NCBI RefSeq assembly: GCF_008831285.2
Contig: NC_045149.1
Location: forward strand, 17,189,035 to 17,253,034
Origin: Nymphaea colorata
Taxonomy: Eukaryota > Streptophyta > Magnoliopsida > Nymphaeales > Nymphaeaceae
DNA length: 64,000 nt
Direction: 5' to 3'
The number at the start of each line of letters is the position of its first letter. Within the stretch, counting starts at the first letter, position 1. Below the pieces are notes generated by a model that did no database searches, was not told where the DNA came from, and saw only the letters and a program-made list of their open reading frames with translations. Below, piece by piece: positions 47,474 to 60,871 of this stretch. The translations under genes were made by a program, and so were the position numbers.

Positions 47474-48800
47474 GAGATAGCTTCAAGCTGGTCATCGTCT
47501 CCCTTTCATGCACGCAAAGTTTCTTGCATTCCATTTTTCACCAATTTCCGGCCGATGTCTAAACCATCACCAACAGGACTGGCCAAAGCCCATTAATTGG
47601 TAAGAAGTCATGGATTTAGTTAGTAGAGCCAGAGTCTATCCACGACCAGTCATGGCTTACATGTCAAACAGGACTGGATTGCACCGTGGACCAGTCGTTA
47701 GCTTGTTCCCTGAAAACTAGTCTTAGTTTCCCACTGAACCCGGCATACTATGCTCGGTCAACAGCGATCTAATGACTCACTGAACTCGCTGGCTCAGCCT
47801 ACCAACCGAGCTCAGAACCCCACCTGGGCTTAGTGGGCTTGACCCACCTTGTCAAAAGTGTTGAAAGGAGACAGGGGATAACATTACGGATCTATCAGCA
47901 TCTTTAGTGATAGACTAAGACATGAAATATCTAGTCACTTAGTTCCTAGATAAGTTTTGGGTGCGCGGGAGGTTAATCTAACCGCCCAAGTAAAGACTGA
48001 AATCTCCTCTTTCCCATCATCCTCCCAAGATTCAAGGCTGCTTTCGGTGCTTCGAGGTGACGCTTCTAAGTATGCTATCAGACATGTTTTTTAAGCTTGG
48101 TGGCGTACCTTTGGTTCTTTCTGGTCACAGATATCAGCAAGCTTTTTGAAAATGTTACTGTTGCTGAATAAAAAGTAATTAACTTAAAACATATTAATAT
48201 GTTTTCATCACGATATTAACGGAATAACTCGTATCCTCATATATGCATATTTTTAAATAAATTCAGAGCTTTTTCTTCTAAAAATGTCTTGGAACTATGT
48301 GATCTTTGTTCTTAATGGAAAGTTTGGTGGACTAAAGCCACTATGATGATGCGTGCACAGTAAAACCTTTGTCAATGAGCAGAAATTACTAAATAGTTTC
48401 TGATGTTGATGGTATTAAAGAATTTAATATCACATTGATTTCCAGAGAGAGCACTATCTAAGGGACATAATTCAGAAAAGATAAAGGTGTTCCTCCTATG
48501 TAAGAAACAGCGGTGAATTGGTGGTTTGTCTTTTTCAACTACCTTGATGGACACCTGAAATTATTAAGCCTAAGATGTGGTGCTGGAAGAGCAGGCACTC
48601 AACCCAACTTGGTTAGAGTGAAGATGTTGGAAACCTGCCTAGGTCAAGGTGGGTCCTGGCTAGGGTTGCAAAAGGATCAGATCCAGTACAGAAAAATGCA
48701 TTCATATTTGTGCGGTTTACAGTTTAGAGATATCTTAATAGGACTTGAAAATATGAAAAATCTGACAAGGGTCCTGTCAGATTTTATGTAAAAACCATAT

Positions 48801-49117
48801 CAGGTCGTTTCTTGGTCTTCTGTAGGTACCTGTGGATTTAAGGGCACAAGAAGGGGTACCCCATTTGCTGCTCAAACCGCAGCAATAAACGCTATTCGTA
48901 TGGTAGTAGACCAGGGTATGCAACAAGCAGAAGTCATGATAAAGGGTCCCGGTTTTGAGAGAGATGCAACATTACGAGTGATTTGTAGAAGTGATATACT
49001 ATAGAAGTCATGATAAAGGGTCCCGTTCTTGGGAGAGATGCAACATTACGAGTGATTCATAGAAGTGGTATACTATTAAATTTTGTACGTGACGCAACCG
49101 CTACCCTTTTCAAATGA
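48801..49117 (+). pseudogene. rps11: Plastid rps11 fragment (nuclear plastid DNA)
   Basis: Translates as the central-to-C-terminal part of plastid ribosomal protein S11: [50 protein letters not shown]. The frame then breaks: a 74-bp unit beginning GAAGTCATGATAAAGGGTCC at 48930 is repeated from 49004, causing a stop (CTATAG) at the junction and a frame shift. The second copy reads on through [14 protein letters not shown] to a premature end, and the usual basic S11 C-terminus is absent. There is no promoter or transit peptide. This is a decayed transfer from the plastid genome. Confidence 0.85.
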
Positions 49118-49249
49118 GAATTCAGTTCTAAAAGTTTGAAATTCAGATCTAAACTGCTTCTTATCGTTTTGAGCAAAAAAGGGAAAAAGAAAAGTTGAGA
49201 ATGACTATTTGCTTTTCGTTTCTTTTTTTCATTTATTCGATACAGTGGT

Positions 49250-49560
49250 TATAAACCAGTTTGCTCGAGCAGGCTGCACAACAAGTCAAGCCAATTCGAG
49301 CTTGAGTTTATAAGAATGCAAACGAGTTGTGTTTGAGTTGTAAGAACTCGACTCTTTAAATTGGACTCGGTTCAACTACATAAGGAATGTTGAAATATAA
49401 TGAGAGGATAGTTAAACAAATAACTACTGAACAAGTTAAAGGAAACGAGACCTGCCAACATAAAGGAGTTAAGCAAGTCGAGCTAGAGGTCGATGTTGTA
49501 TCATTGAATTGAGTTCGAGCTTGTTCTATGAAGTTTAACTTGGCTCAGGTGCAGCCCTAC
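49250..49560. repeat. Third GAGCTCGAGT-family copy
   Basis: Contains GCTCGAGC, AATTCGAGCTTGAGTTTATA, AAGTCGAGCTAGAG and a right end GGTGCAGCCCTACTC, similar in words and end to the repeats at 37075-37540 and 43705-44145. Confidence 0.5.
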
Positions 49561-51470
49561 TCTCCAAACTCAATACCTGGTCGGTAAGATTACCTGGCCA
49601 AGACAACTGATCAGTAACTTCAACCACCGGTGTTACAAAATCAGAATCTGAATTGAATAAACCAATGCTTAGTATATTTGAATCGACAAAAAAAATTATA
49701 TTATATTTATCTCTTTAAAAAAAGAAAAATATATAATATATAATCAGTTACCTATTCAAGGCAATTTTTCTAACATTGACCTGCACTTTTTTTTTATTTA
49801 GTTTGTTAAAGAAAAGAGGGTAAGTAAGGCTACATAATTTATAACTCATAACCTTAAGAAAAAATGTGTAAACGTACTTATACATTTTTTGACAAAGTTC
49901 TTTTCATACAACAAGACACTTAACGCAGAATCATTAAACAACATGCAGAATTGATCGAATTGGCTTAACCTGACGCTGGAATTCATTAGACTTCCGCCTT
50001 ACCAATCACTAACTTGATCACCTTTAATGAATTGAACTCAGTTAGAAGTTGATTTGATTCGAGCTGCCTCAGGGACCGACTAGTTTGGCCAACAAAGGCA
50101 AAATCAAATATGAGTTTTAGAACGGGGTGCCAACTTAAAAGGATATGAGCATTTGAAAAGGAAGGGAGGAGACGGAGGATCCTTCTCCACATAAGCTATC
50201 ATGTGGATTAAAATAGTCTGCCTTTCAATTTTCTTCTATCTATGTACCAACTACCAATTAATGAGAATTAAAAGTCTTTGGTAAAATACAAGTACAGGAC
50301 TTAAGAGTACCAAACATTTAATGCTGCCTATTTAGACTCTAAGGATAGGCTTATTTTATTCAACACCAATAATGGCTTAGTCCTTTCTCTTCCTTCTTTA
50401 ATACCCCAATCTAATCTCTCAAAATGATCCAAAACATTCAATCATTTTCTTCTCTGGGATTAATCATCCCCGATTTACTCATCTCAAAGGGATAACCTTT
50501 CTCCGGCTTCCTATTCGAGGAACAAAATTGCCCATTTCCAACCATACCAAGAACAATCAGGTGTTTGCATCTACCTAGAAAATCAAACACACCTATATGA
50601 ATAGTTAATCATAAGATATCACCCAAAAGCAAACACTAGAAAGTGTGTGTACACCAAATAAATACTGTTACTTGATCACCAGTACCATGCCTTTCCAAAA
50701 TCTTGTTGGTAGTAAAGAACATATCTCAGAATCTTTTTGTTCGAGACTTTTAGTCCAGGATCTTCACCTGAACACTTATTCATAACTCTCCTCTTGCTGT
50801 TTTAGAGGTGCTTGTTGCCATGTTGAGAGAAAAAAAAAGAGGTTGTGATTTAGATCTAGAGTTTCATGCATACACGCCACCCTGGCGCATCTGCGGCGCC
50901 AACCGGAAACCGGTGAGGCCGACAACGATTGGTCTGTACGGCCGCAAACCTAGCCGAAAGTCGATGGTCAGAGGATGAAAGTTGGTTGGCCGGACCGAAG
51001 ATGAATCAAACCGCGCAGTTCATATGGTGGGGGCAACCATAAATGAGTTTGTCTCCCATTTCTTGATGCCCAATGCAGACCAGAGCACAATGGCTGGCTA
51101 CCAAGCTTGAATAGATTGCTAGGGTGTCCAATTTGCTGAGTGTAATCAAAACATGCAATAGTTGCTAATGTTTATGAATCTATTTTATGGTTCAGGTAAA
51201 TGATACATGTTGTGAATGAGATGAGATGGTTGGAATATGAATGTAGTTGCGCGGTCATGTCATCCCCAATGGGTAGGGTAGTTGATCAATGTATACAGTT
51301 TTGAAAAATAATGTGGCACTTTTGACTTACATATATATATATAAAAATAGAGAATCCTTCTAGCAAAATAATCATGGAGGTATGGTCTACCTTCTTATTC
51401 GTCAAAAAAATCATCTCTAAACAAGCAACTAACTGCTTTCTGGAGGATTACTTGTTCATTGGTAATATCA

Positions 51471-51633
51471 GCAGTGGCGGAGCCAGAAATCCTGGTGTGA
51501 GAGGCACTAATTCAAAGAATTTTAGATTCCAAGGGTTGCCAATATATACAAAGGTGCAAACAGTTGAAGGCATCAATATATAAAAATCATGAAATTTTGT
51601 GGGTTGGTAAGCAGCCCACATGTAACTCCACTG
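51471..51633. mobile_element. hAT-like fragment with CAGTGGCGGAG / CTCCACTG ends
   Basis: The left end GCAGTGGCGGAGCCAGAAAT and right end AACTCCACTGC form a partial inverted pair of the kind seen in plant hAT-type MITEs. No perfect target duplication is visible, so it may be old or truncated. Confidence 0.45.
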
Positions 51634-53029
51634 CTAGTAAAGTGCGTGGTATAATTGGATCGTTTGTATATCCAATTTGTTTGCTTCTATTTTAACACCA
51701 GAGCATGCTACTTTGTTTTTTCCTTTGCTTTTTCTTATTATTCATTTCATCCTTTAGTACATTTTCATCTTCTTCCATCCAAATATAGTATTTGGAAAAC
51801 AAAATAATCACCATCTACTCTTAATAGCTGATTGCTGCTTGTAGTTGGAAAACTATAGTTGAGCTCTTTTACTAATTAATTCGAAGGCTACCAATTGATT
51901 GTGATCTAAAATGACATCATCGACATTTATTATGGCACTTAGAGACAAGGTGCTTTCTAATTAATTTTCAAGTGTATGGATTACAATTGAATTCATAATC
52001 TATGATAAAATACAACATAATCTATCCAGGTGCTTCCGAAGATGGACATCGAAGTACAGAAGATTGCGAGTTACCAAAAGCCATCTCTCAACTAAATCCA
52101 ACCATTTGCAGTCGCCGTGATTCCGTGTTCCTCCTCCCCTACATTATCGGATTTTACCGAAACCATCGTTGATCCATTAAACGATGAGAGCGCACTAACA
52201 ATTGAATGAAAAGTTTTCGTAATTGATCGTATTAAACATTGTTATTATTATTACTATTATTATCAATTCACTTTATATTTCGCTTTCGCTATCGTACGGC
52301 TTCATGACATGACAATTTGTGAAAGGGAAATTGAGGAGACGACCGATGAGGCCCACTTGCCGACAGACCACCTACGCTGTGTGGCCTTTTATATATATAT
52401 ATATAAAGAGAGAGAGAGAGAGAGATGTGTATTCCAATGTGTTGAATGTCGAATATTGTTGAATGACTAAAAATTTAAAAACCATAATTGAAAACACTGT
52501 AAACATTGCTAAAAGTACTATAAACTCTCAATATCAACAGCATTTTAACAGCATACTTTTCATTTCTAACCATTCGGCTACATTTAACATCCGGTTTGTG
52601 TATGCGTGCGGGGGAGTGCAAGGTGCTGGGGTCTTGAATTCATTTGAAGAAAGATACAGGGAAATCAATGCTAAAAAATAGATTAAAGGAGCTTTCATGA
52701 TCTCAATAATTCATGAGCTTATCATCGCGGAAACGCACCGTATTTCAAATACAAAGGAAAAAAGTTGGCCAAAAGCGAAGTGTGCCTCCTTCTTAGACAA
52801 TTGAGAACTACAAGAAATTTAGGTCGATTTTGGTTTGAAAGTGTAGTAGCTCGCACCACGTCGCTTGCTCAAAGCATCTTATCACAATTAGCTCTCTATT
52901 CATCCTTAATGTATTCAATGCTTGCATGTTTAAATTCCCATCTAACAATATGCTAAGTGTCAATGAGTCCACGAGCTCATTAATTTTTTTTTTTTTATCT
53001 TCAGGTCTCATGCTTGTAGTCTCTATGAA

Positions 53030-53230
53030 TGGAGGCAGGAGTGAAGTTAGGAATTTTTCATGAGAAGGATGAATTATAGTTTCAAAATTTCGACCAGGAC
53101 CAAAATGTCAATTTTTCAAAATTTTTGTATATAATAAATATTTTTTTTTAAAAAATTCTATGTAAATTTTTTTTAAAAAAAATTGAGGGTGAAGCCAAAG
53201 CCCCGAGCACCACCCCCTCCCCTTCCCTTT
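53030..53230. repeat. Possible decayed relative of the hAT-type repeats
   Basis: GGCAGGAGTGAAGTTAGGAATT on the left, a T/A-rich core with long T and A runs, then GAAGCCAAAGCCCCGAGCACC on the right recalls the layout of the element at 27259-27459, but the ends are poorly matched. Confidence 0.3.
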
Positions 53231-56199
53231 CCCTACATGGAGGTCTGGTGTTGTATCATGAAACTACACTTATTTACTATACAAGAGTACCTTGATGACC
53301 AAATAAAGAACTTTACTAGTTACTAATAAAGGTCGTATAAGATACATCTACTATTTTGCAAACAAAACAATATGTAATTGTTTCATGAATATGAACTAAA
53401 GATTGGAGTAAATTCATGAAAACACTCATAAAACACCATAGAAAATATTATAAAAAAATTCATGAAACAATTACAAACTGTTGCATTTGGCAAACGGCCC
53501 TCGATAGCTTATAAATAAATCTAAAATCATAACAGCCACGAAGCAGCACCATATGAGTGAGAAGTAAACGATTAATGTGTGGTTTTAAAGATATGATCTT
53601 CGACTTAATTAAATGATATGAATCTGAACCATATACTTGTTTGAGAGTCTATCTACTTTTAGGAGTTTGTCGTTATAGGGCGAGCCCAACATGAATTCAA
53701 CGTTGATGGGTTTCTAGAAAAGCAACCAAATGAAGACATTTTTTTTTAATTGATGACGTGGAGTGGAGTTAGATAGATCTGTACGGGACTACGTCAGACC
53801 ACGTGTCCATGTCATGACCTCGTTCAAAGTGCCTAAGTGCAGGTGAAAATGAGTCCAACATAAGCCTCATCCAAAATGAGTCCAACAGAAACCAAGGCGC
53901 CCTTTCTTTTCCCTTCCCTCCACCGTTTAGGGTTTAAGGTTTATTGGCTAAGAGGTTGACATCTATAGGAATCGAACAAAAGACCAACCTTATGCTAGTT
54001 TCATGTATGTGTGAGTAGCTATGCCAAACCCCTGTTAACCCCTGTTAAGGTATATGTATACCTTGACAGCCAAAATAAATCAATCTCCTTCTTTGAAGAT
54101 CTTATACTATTTAAAAAGGAAATATAGTCTTAAAGATGGAACTTTCTCCTCCTTAACTAGTCTCAAAAGTGAGATAAATTTCCCATAAGTGAAATATTTT
54201 CTTTCTTTAAAATACCAACTACTTAAAGAGGCAAAGAATGTTCATTAACAAATATTGTTAGATTATATAATATGAGTCACCAAACCCTGTTGGGCCTTGT
54301 CTTTAGGTGGATTAGGTTTCAACAATTGATAGAATTTTCTTCTTGTCTGCACATGCCATGTCGTCTCAAACCCTCCACATGAGAGAGAGAGAGATGGGAA
54401 TTAATATTGGAAGGACGAGGGCTGTCAAATCTTGCATGCACAAAATGTCAAAGCTGAAAGTAGGGGCATAGTCGGACTCGGGTCCAGTCCAGGCTTTGCC
54501 AAGTCTGACCCTGATAATCGAGTTTGATTAGTTAGGTCCACAACCGAATTCAAATTCAAAACTCAAATTTGATTTTTTGGGAGTAGTAGAATGTTTATAT
54601 ACAAGACTTCCAAATTCTGTTCAAACACAAAATAGGACTCTAACCAGATGATAGTGAATCCAAATCCAGTTGTAAATCATAAGTCCCAATTGTTCAATCA
54701 ATCCATTCCGAGGAACGTTATGTGGCTGGTTAGTTGAAGGGTTAAAGTTCGATTTTCATAGGTGCTACACTTTTGTATTATAAATGATGGCATGCATGAC
54801 ACTCAAGCTGAATGATATACCTAAAACCAGCCAAGTTCTGAAACAACCATGAACCAGTTGACGGACAGAAAAAAGGAGGATGGGGTTGCCTCTCTTGTGT
54901 ACAGTCAGTTGTTCAACCAATTCCCGATAAATTAAATATGAAATCAGATCTATATCCCGATAAATTATATATGAAATCATATCTATATCCCATGACATCA
55001 TTCCTGTTTTTTATGGTAAATTTGTGTTAAGTGATAGGGTCACTGTTCTACCGACAGTCTCGTTCATGCCCAAAGAACAAAAGAAACAGCAAAAAAGTCT
55101 TTGGGTGGAGTCCCCATCGATCGGTGGTTATGCTGCTTATTTCTTCAAATAGGTTCCAACGGAAGATGCCCCCAAAAGTCTACGCCACAACCTTACATCT
55201 TTCTCTGCAATAATCTACGTTGGACCTGAACTTTTTCCAATAAAAAAATGGAAACAGTTTTAAAAAAACGAATAGAACTAATCATCACTTATGAATTCGT
55301 CTTTGTTGCAGAATTTTTATGGTCGCCATTTGTGGGAAAATAGTTAATTTAATAATGCCCATGATTCAGCTTCTTGGCATAATCTAAAGGAGAGATTTGT
55401 CTGACCAGAAGCATGGAAGAGTCCTGACCACATAAATCTAATTCTTAATTCTTTAAACGAGCCCTGGTCCGAAGATTATGCACTCCAATTTTCAACGACT
55501 CATTAACAAAAGTTTAATTTGTCATGAAATGAGTCTTGTATTTCAACTTTTACTTGATACCATGTAGCATCTACATCTTTTAACATCAACATGATCTTTA
55601 TTTAGCATCAGCTCTTCACCTGCAGTTGTTGAATAAGACAGTTGAAATGGTAGATATCATAGCCTTGGAGGCCTATTCCTTAGCTTGCTATGCTTACAGA
55701 GATTTAGTTGGTGAGCAAGTGGTTAGTTTATGCCCAATTGAAATCTGTGGGCAATACTTTTCTTGTGCTACTATCTGTTCACGTGTCTTTTCCTTCTTTA
55801 ATAAAGCCAGGTTCATTTTTTTGTGGGGTGCTAAAAGAAGGGAGAATCGACGGACACCTACCAAATCATGCATTGGTACATTAGTAAGCTTCTGGTTGGT
55901 AAACCTTTGAGGTCTCTCAGATGGTATTTGGTAGTTTTTCCTTGCATTCTCTTGCTTTCTAACAAACTGCCTCGATTCAGAGACTTTGTTGCTTGCCTAG
56001 CGGCCGCATAAAACCTCGAGGCTACTCCTCTAATCCCAAGTTACAGTACTCCTAGCCAAGAACATCATAGCCTATCTTTGCAGTAGCATATTTCTTTCTT
56101 CTTCTTCGTTACATAGAAAAAGTGAGCTACCAGTTCACGTACAAGTTCAGGTACAAGATATTATCATTACCGAATGGACAATTAAACATCCAACTCAAA

Positions 56200-56290
56200 A
56201 GACCGAATTGCAGAGTCGAGCTCTACCAACTGAGCTATATCCCCGAGCCAAGCAGAGCATGAATGAAGGAGTCGCATGCTTCTTCGGTGG
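56200..56290 (-). pseudogene. trnA-UGC: Plastid trnA-UGC 5' half fragment (nuclear plastid DNA)
   Basis: The minus strand reads GGGGATATAGCTCAGTTGGT then AGAGCTCGACTCTGCAATT, matching the acceptor stem, D arm and anticodon region of the plastid tRNA-Ala(UGC) 5' exon with small changes (the anticodon stem lacks a base or two). The other half of the tRNA does not follow in the next 100 bases, so it cannot fold into a functional tRNA. The adjoining + strand sequence CCGAGCCAAGCAGAGCATGA may be plastid spacer. Confidence 0.6.
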
Positions 56291-56347
56291 CACCCATGCC
56301 ACTTGAACTAAAGATCTGCTACCTACCAGCTACTAGCCCCAGCCAGT

Positions 56348-56447
56348 GAGCCAAATCAAGGGTGTTTAGTGGTTGGAACTGAGCCAAATCAAGGGTGTTT
56401 AGTGGTTGGAACTGAGCCAAATCAGAGGGTATTTAGTGGTTGGAACT
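56348..56447. repeat. 33-bp tandem repeat, three copies
   Basis: The unit starts GAGCCAAATCAAGGGTGTTT and ends GTGGTTGGAACT. The first two copies are identical; the third has small changes (AGAGGGTATTT). Non-coding. Confidence 0.9.
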
Positions 56448-59400
56448 AAGCATCAAACAGTAGACAGAAGAACCCAAAGAACAATTTGTTCTCATCACGG
56501 TACCTGGGAATGAAAAATGGCGTTCATTCGTGAACCATATCCACTCATGCACTTTGGGTTGTTCGTCCAACCATATCTGTTCTGCTGCAATCTGTTAATT
56601 ATTATCGACCATACGTCTCTGCGGTTGCACTGTCCGTTGGCATGAGTTCAAACTAGCAGATCTGCACTTGGTCCCATAAAATCGAAAAGGTCTTTATTTA
56701 ATCGCTCTTTGCATGTACTACGCAATAGGCCAACATCTCCTGGCCCCTCCATGCATTATATCCGGTTAACATCTTGTACCGTGTACAAAAGAAACACGTT
56801 CTTCATCTTCATCTTCACTTTACAGACAAGAATATGTATCTGTTTCAATGTAACAGTGATCTGCTGCAATAATTTTTCCAAGAAAACAGGTCGAGAATAA
56901 AATACATTTTTGCACGGAGGGACTGGTGCTATGTGATACAGATGTATATGAATGTTTTTCATGTGAGTAAGAGGTTAGCAACCCACTGCCCGAAAAAGAG
57001 GCCCGAAAGCTACCCCTAAAACTCCTTCCTGTTACTTCTAGGGTCCAGTGCTGCATCAGGGCTTGGGTGAGTGGACCACTTTCAACTCGACAGAGTACTG
57101 CCACATTTAATGGCCCAGGTGAGTAGCACCCATGCGAATCAAAGTAGAGATGTGCCGCCAACAAGCACCTCGTTTCGACCAGCTATGTTACACCCCTTAA
57201 GGCTATATGTAAGCTTTAGACCCAAGTTGGTTAAGCAAATTTGTGAATTAGTTTAGTTTGACTCTGAATCAACTCTAGTAGTTAATGGAATTGAGACTCA
57301 ATGTTTGAGTTTAATTTGCATCTGAAAGAGATGTCCTATTTAAAACTTGTTGGATCCGGATTTGGTTTCAGCTGCTCGCATCAGGATCTTTTGCCCGATC
57401 ATGGGCAACCTAACCATGTAAGACTTGGTAGTGCCTTGAATTGACCCACTTTGACCTGACCGGTTTACATCCCTATCAGTCCTATAGATTCCGACTCTTT
57501 TTCTAGCTTGTGGCTACCACATAACGAAGATAAGTTTCATTTGAGTACATCGTTGTCATCTACTCTCAATATGCAGAAGATGCTGATCTTGTGAGGATAT
57601 CTTTTCACAAAACGTAGAGAATTTGAAATGCAAATATGGATTATGAACATATCTGTTACACGTTGGCTTATCTTTCTCTGATTTGGAAGATTAGGATCCC
57701 AAAGTGGTCTGAGGATCTAAACATCCCTTCAGTTGTTGCAGGAATGGTGTTCAATCTAAAGATGGCAATGAATAATGAATGATGTTCCTTTCAGGTGGAG
57801 CTTATCCTCAAGAAAGAGAACGACATGAAGCAAATCCACATAAATAACAAGAAAAAATGCGAGACAAGTTGAGGAATAAAACAAAAGCAAGAAGTTTGGC
57901 AGGGAAAAGTTCCCTCAATGAGTTTAACTTCCTCAAGTAATGTATTCTGCATGTTACTTTAGTTTAGCGGATTGACGTAACTGAAATTGAGGCCGACCGC
58001 TGCCCATGTTCATTCCGTAAGCATTTAGTTTCATATGAACACTGATGAACAATTTCCTGAAAATGACTGCTGGCTAGTTCAAGATCCACTCCCTACATGT
58101 GTTTAGATTTTAGTCGGAGTTTGATTGAGTTAGGAAGGAATCACGATTCAGATGAAAAAGCTAAACACAGTCCCAAACCCTTTAATTAGGTTCTATTTTC
58201 TTTGTCAGACACGTAGTGATTATGCTACATTTTCCATTCCTCAGTCGCATGGAAGCAACTCCTTGACATCGCCCTGTGTGTGCGTGTGTGAGAGAGAGAG
58301 ATGATAAAGAGGTGTCAGATGATCTTAAAGCATAGAAACGAGGTGATGTATTACCTCAAGATCTTACATCCTAAAGATTTTGTATTCTTCGTTTTTTAAT
58401 ATGAATTTCAGATCTTCGGTTGTGAGTTGCAAGAGTACTGAGATCATGAATCTGAAAACTTTAAATCTTAATGTCCACAAGAATCAAGTCAGACTACGTT
58501 CAAAATTTGAGGCATAATGGGGTGTTCAATCCAAAATTCTTAAATTCGTAAGTTGATTTGTGGTGAGCTCCATATTAAATCGAACCCTTGTGTCTAAGAT
58601 CTGGTGGAATCAAAGGCCCTCTAATTGATTGTTCAATTGCTCAGGTGGTGTACATGGGGAAGGGAAGCTTATTCTGCTTATGGAAGGAGTTGATGGTCTA
58701 TCTTGTTAATTCATCTTCAATTGTCTTTTTATATATATTCTGACCTCCCACATGTGATAATATGTTGTTTGTTTAGACAGAAAGCAGATTTGTAGATAGA
58801 ATCTTTAGAGGACTTGGAGAGTCGGTGATAGTTAATTTTCTAACATTTAAAGATAAAAAAAGCGTATCATTTTTCTTTGAAAGAATACGATATGAAACTC
58901 AGAAGTTCAACATACATTAGAAAGATTGATGTGCAAAAAGAATTTCATATTGCTGAAAATCTACATTATCCCTACGCTTTCAAACTTTTAGGAAGCTACT
59001 TGAATTGATGGCCCTAAGTGGAATAACTTAAACAGCTAATGTTTCTTTTAGAACTTATTTTGTAAAAGGAATCTTTTTTTTTTAGTTGCGACAAACTGAC
59101 CCTTTATTTGATTATTGAAACTTGACCTACGCAAATTAAGCTATTGCAAGTTTGCAACCAACATAACTAAAATGAAGGGATTTCTTACCTTTGACTTGGT
59201 AGGGGCCGACCTCCCCAGCTTGCCTATTATTATAATATGGAGAAATTTTCAGTAAACACACTTAAAGAATTAATGATAAATAATAGACATACCTAACTTT
59301 TTCAGATTGTTGAAACCATACCTATTCCTTTTAACAAAAAAAAAAAGAAACTTTTGGTGTTTAACCTTATATTACTGACTTGAGCTGTGGTTAATGGCAC

Positions 59401-60871
59401 AAAAAGGACTAAAATGCCTTTAACAGAGACAAATTTCAAGTTAACTAATCGTAGTTTGTATTAGCCCCTTTCACTATATATTATAATATTAGTATGATCT
59501 ATTATATCCAAATTATTCAAACTGTTAGTATCCAAATTATTGCGTGTTTCTTTTATTTCATAAAGTTGTCCAAGAAAACCCTAATTGTGCTAATAAACTC
59601 AGGTATATTTTTAGAGGGTAAAATGGTAATCAATACTGAAGTAACAACTACTTTTTGCCCAAAAATATATAAAAGTTCCTTATTATTCATGAGAAAAGGC
59701 AGTTGTGCTTCTAACATTTATTCTCACCAAATTTTTGGGCGAACTTTTGAATACCTCCTTAAAATTTACAAACGAAAGTATTACTGTTAGTCTGTTAACT
59801 TACCTGCTTTTAATGTTTAATTTAATGGTAACAGATTGTGAACCACAATGACCCTTGTTAACAAAATGACAGTGGCTAATTGACAAAGTGATGATCTTGT
59901 AATACCCTAAAAGGTAGAGACTATTTTACAAAAGTTCGTTAGCATCATGACATTGGACACTTACGGGGTTGGAATACGTATGAACGGACTATATGTGTGA
60001 ACAGCCATAAGAACGACATTTTCAACCCTGTACTTCGCAATAAGAATGGTGAACGGGTTAGGAGATGAACCAAGATCTACCACTTGACAGGTAGATTCTC
60101 AAAATCTTATTCAACGAGCCTTAACAGCTGTGTAGGGTGTGAACAAGCAAACTATTGAGCCCAGACAGAAACATGCGGACCTGATTTAATATAACGGAGT
60201 TCTTAAGACTCACTCACGCAAAACACATCCGCATGATTAAATTCCTTTTTTTTTAAAAAAAAGAAGCAAAAAAGCAGTCCAGTTTCCAATTGTAGACGCA
60301 TGTTCTGAATGCAATTGCAACACTAATCATTAAAGTGGGAATGTGGAATCGACCGAAGTTTAATTCTGTAGGGAGACGGTTTCGGCCAAAGGAGGTGCGG
60401 AAATTATTACAAGGTAGACAGTAGTACTACTGGCCAGGATCCAGAAAACATTCGGTTGTGTTATGCAATGAAGTCAGATAGATGAGAGGTGCAGCCAGAA
60501 GACCATAGTTCCACTGCTGGTGTTCACTTGCCTGAACTTCAAGTAAAGACCTTAGTTCCCCACCTTATCGGTAAAAGGTCTTCTATCAATTGGATCTCAT
60601 GAGATCCAACCAACTTCGAAAGTAACAGATGTAGCATAACACAGGATGCAAAAGGAGAATCGATATGGTAACAGTTTCTGTAACGTAGATAAGAGAGAAT
60701 GAAAGCACATGGGCAGGCCGTAGTGAATATTACATATCGTAGATGACAAACCAGGGCAAACCTCAGTGTTCCAAGTTACATGCCGTGTCAATTTCACATT
60801 ATGTTAGCACATTATCACACTATAAAACATGAAAGAGAACTTAAATAGGTGGATTATCGAGATGCTAGTAA

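Larger units (their letters stand above)
49118..60871. other. Long gene-poor interval
   Basis: An 11.7-kb stretch without a convincing gene on either strand. ORFs are short, lack family resemblance and do not join across splice sites. It contains the repeats and plastid tRNA fragment listed separately, small GA/TA tracts (about 51331-51345 and 52389-52424), a short GC-richer patch (about 50875-50990), and an about 33-bp direct repeat near 54922-54988 (TCCCGATAAATTA units). Confidence 0.6.

Noticed and set aside
55626-55910. Plus-strand ORF of 94 codons in the gene-poor interval
   Set aside because: Cys- and aromatic-rich without a recognisable fold, no neighbouring exon, and no start or splice context; likely chance.
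56200-56290. Functional tRNA gene on the minus strand
   Set aside because: Only the 5' half is present and the anticodon arm is altered; the 3' half does not follow.
56348-56447. CRISPR-like array
   Set aside because: Direct tandem repeats without spacers in a plant nuclear genome; a minisatellite explains it.
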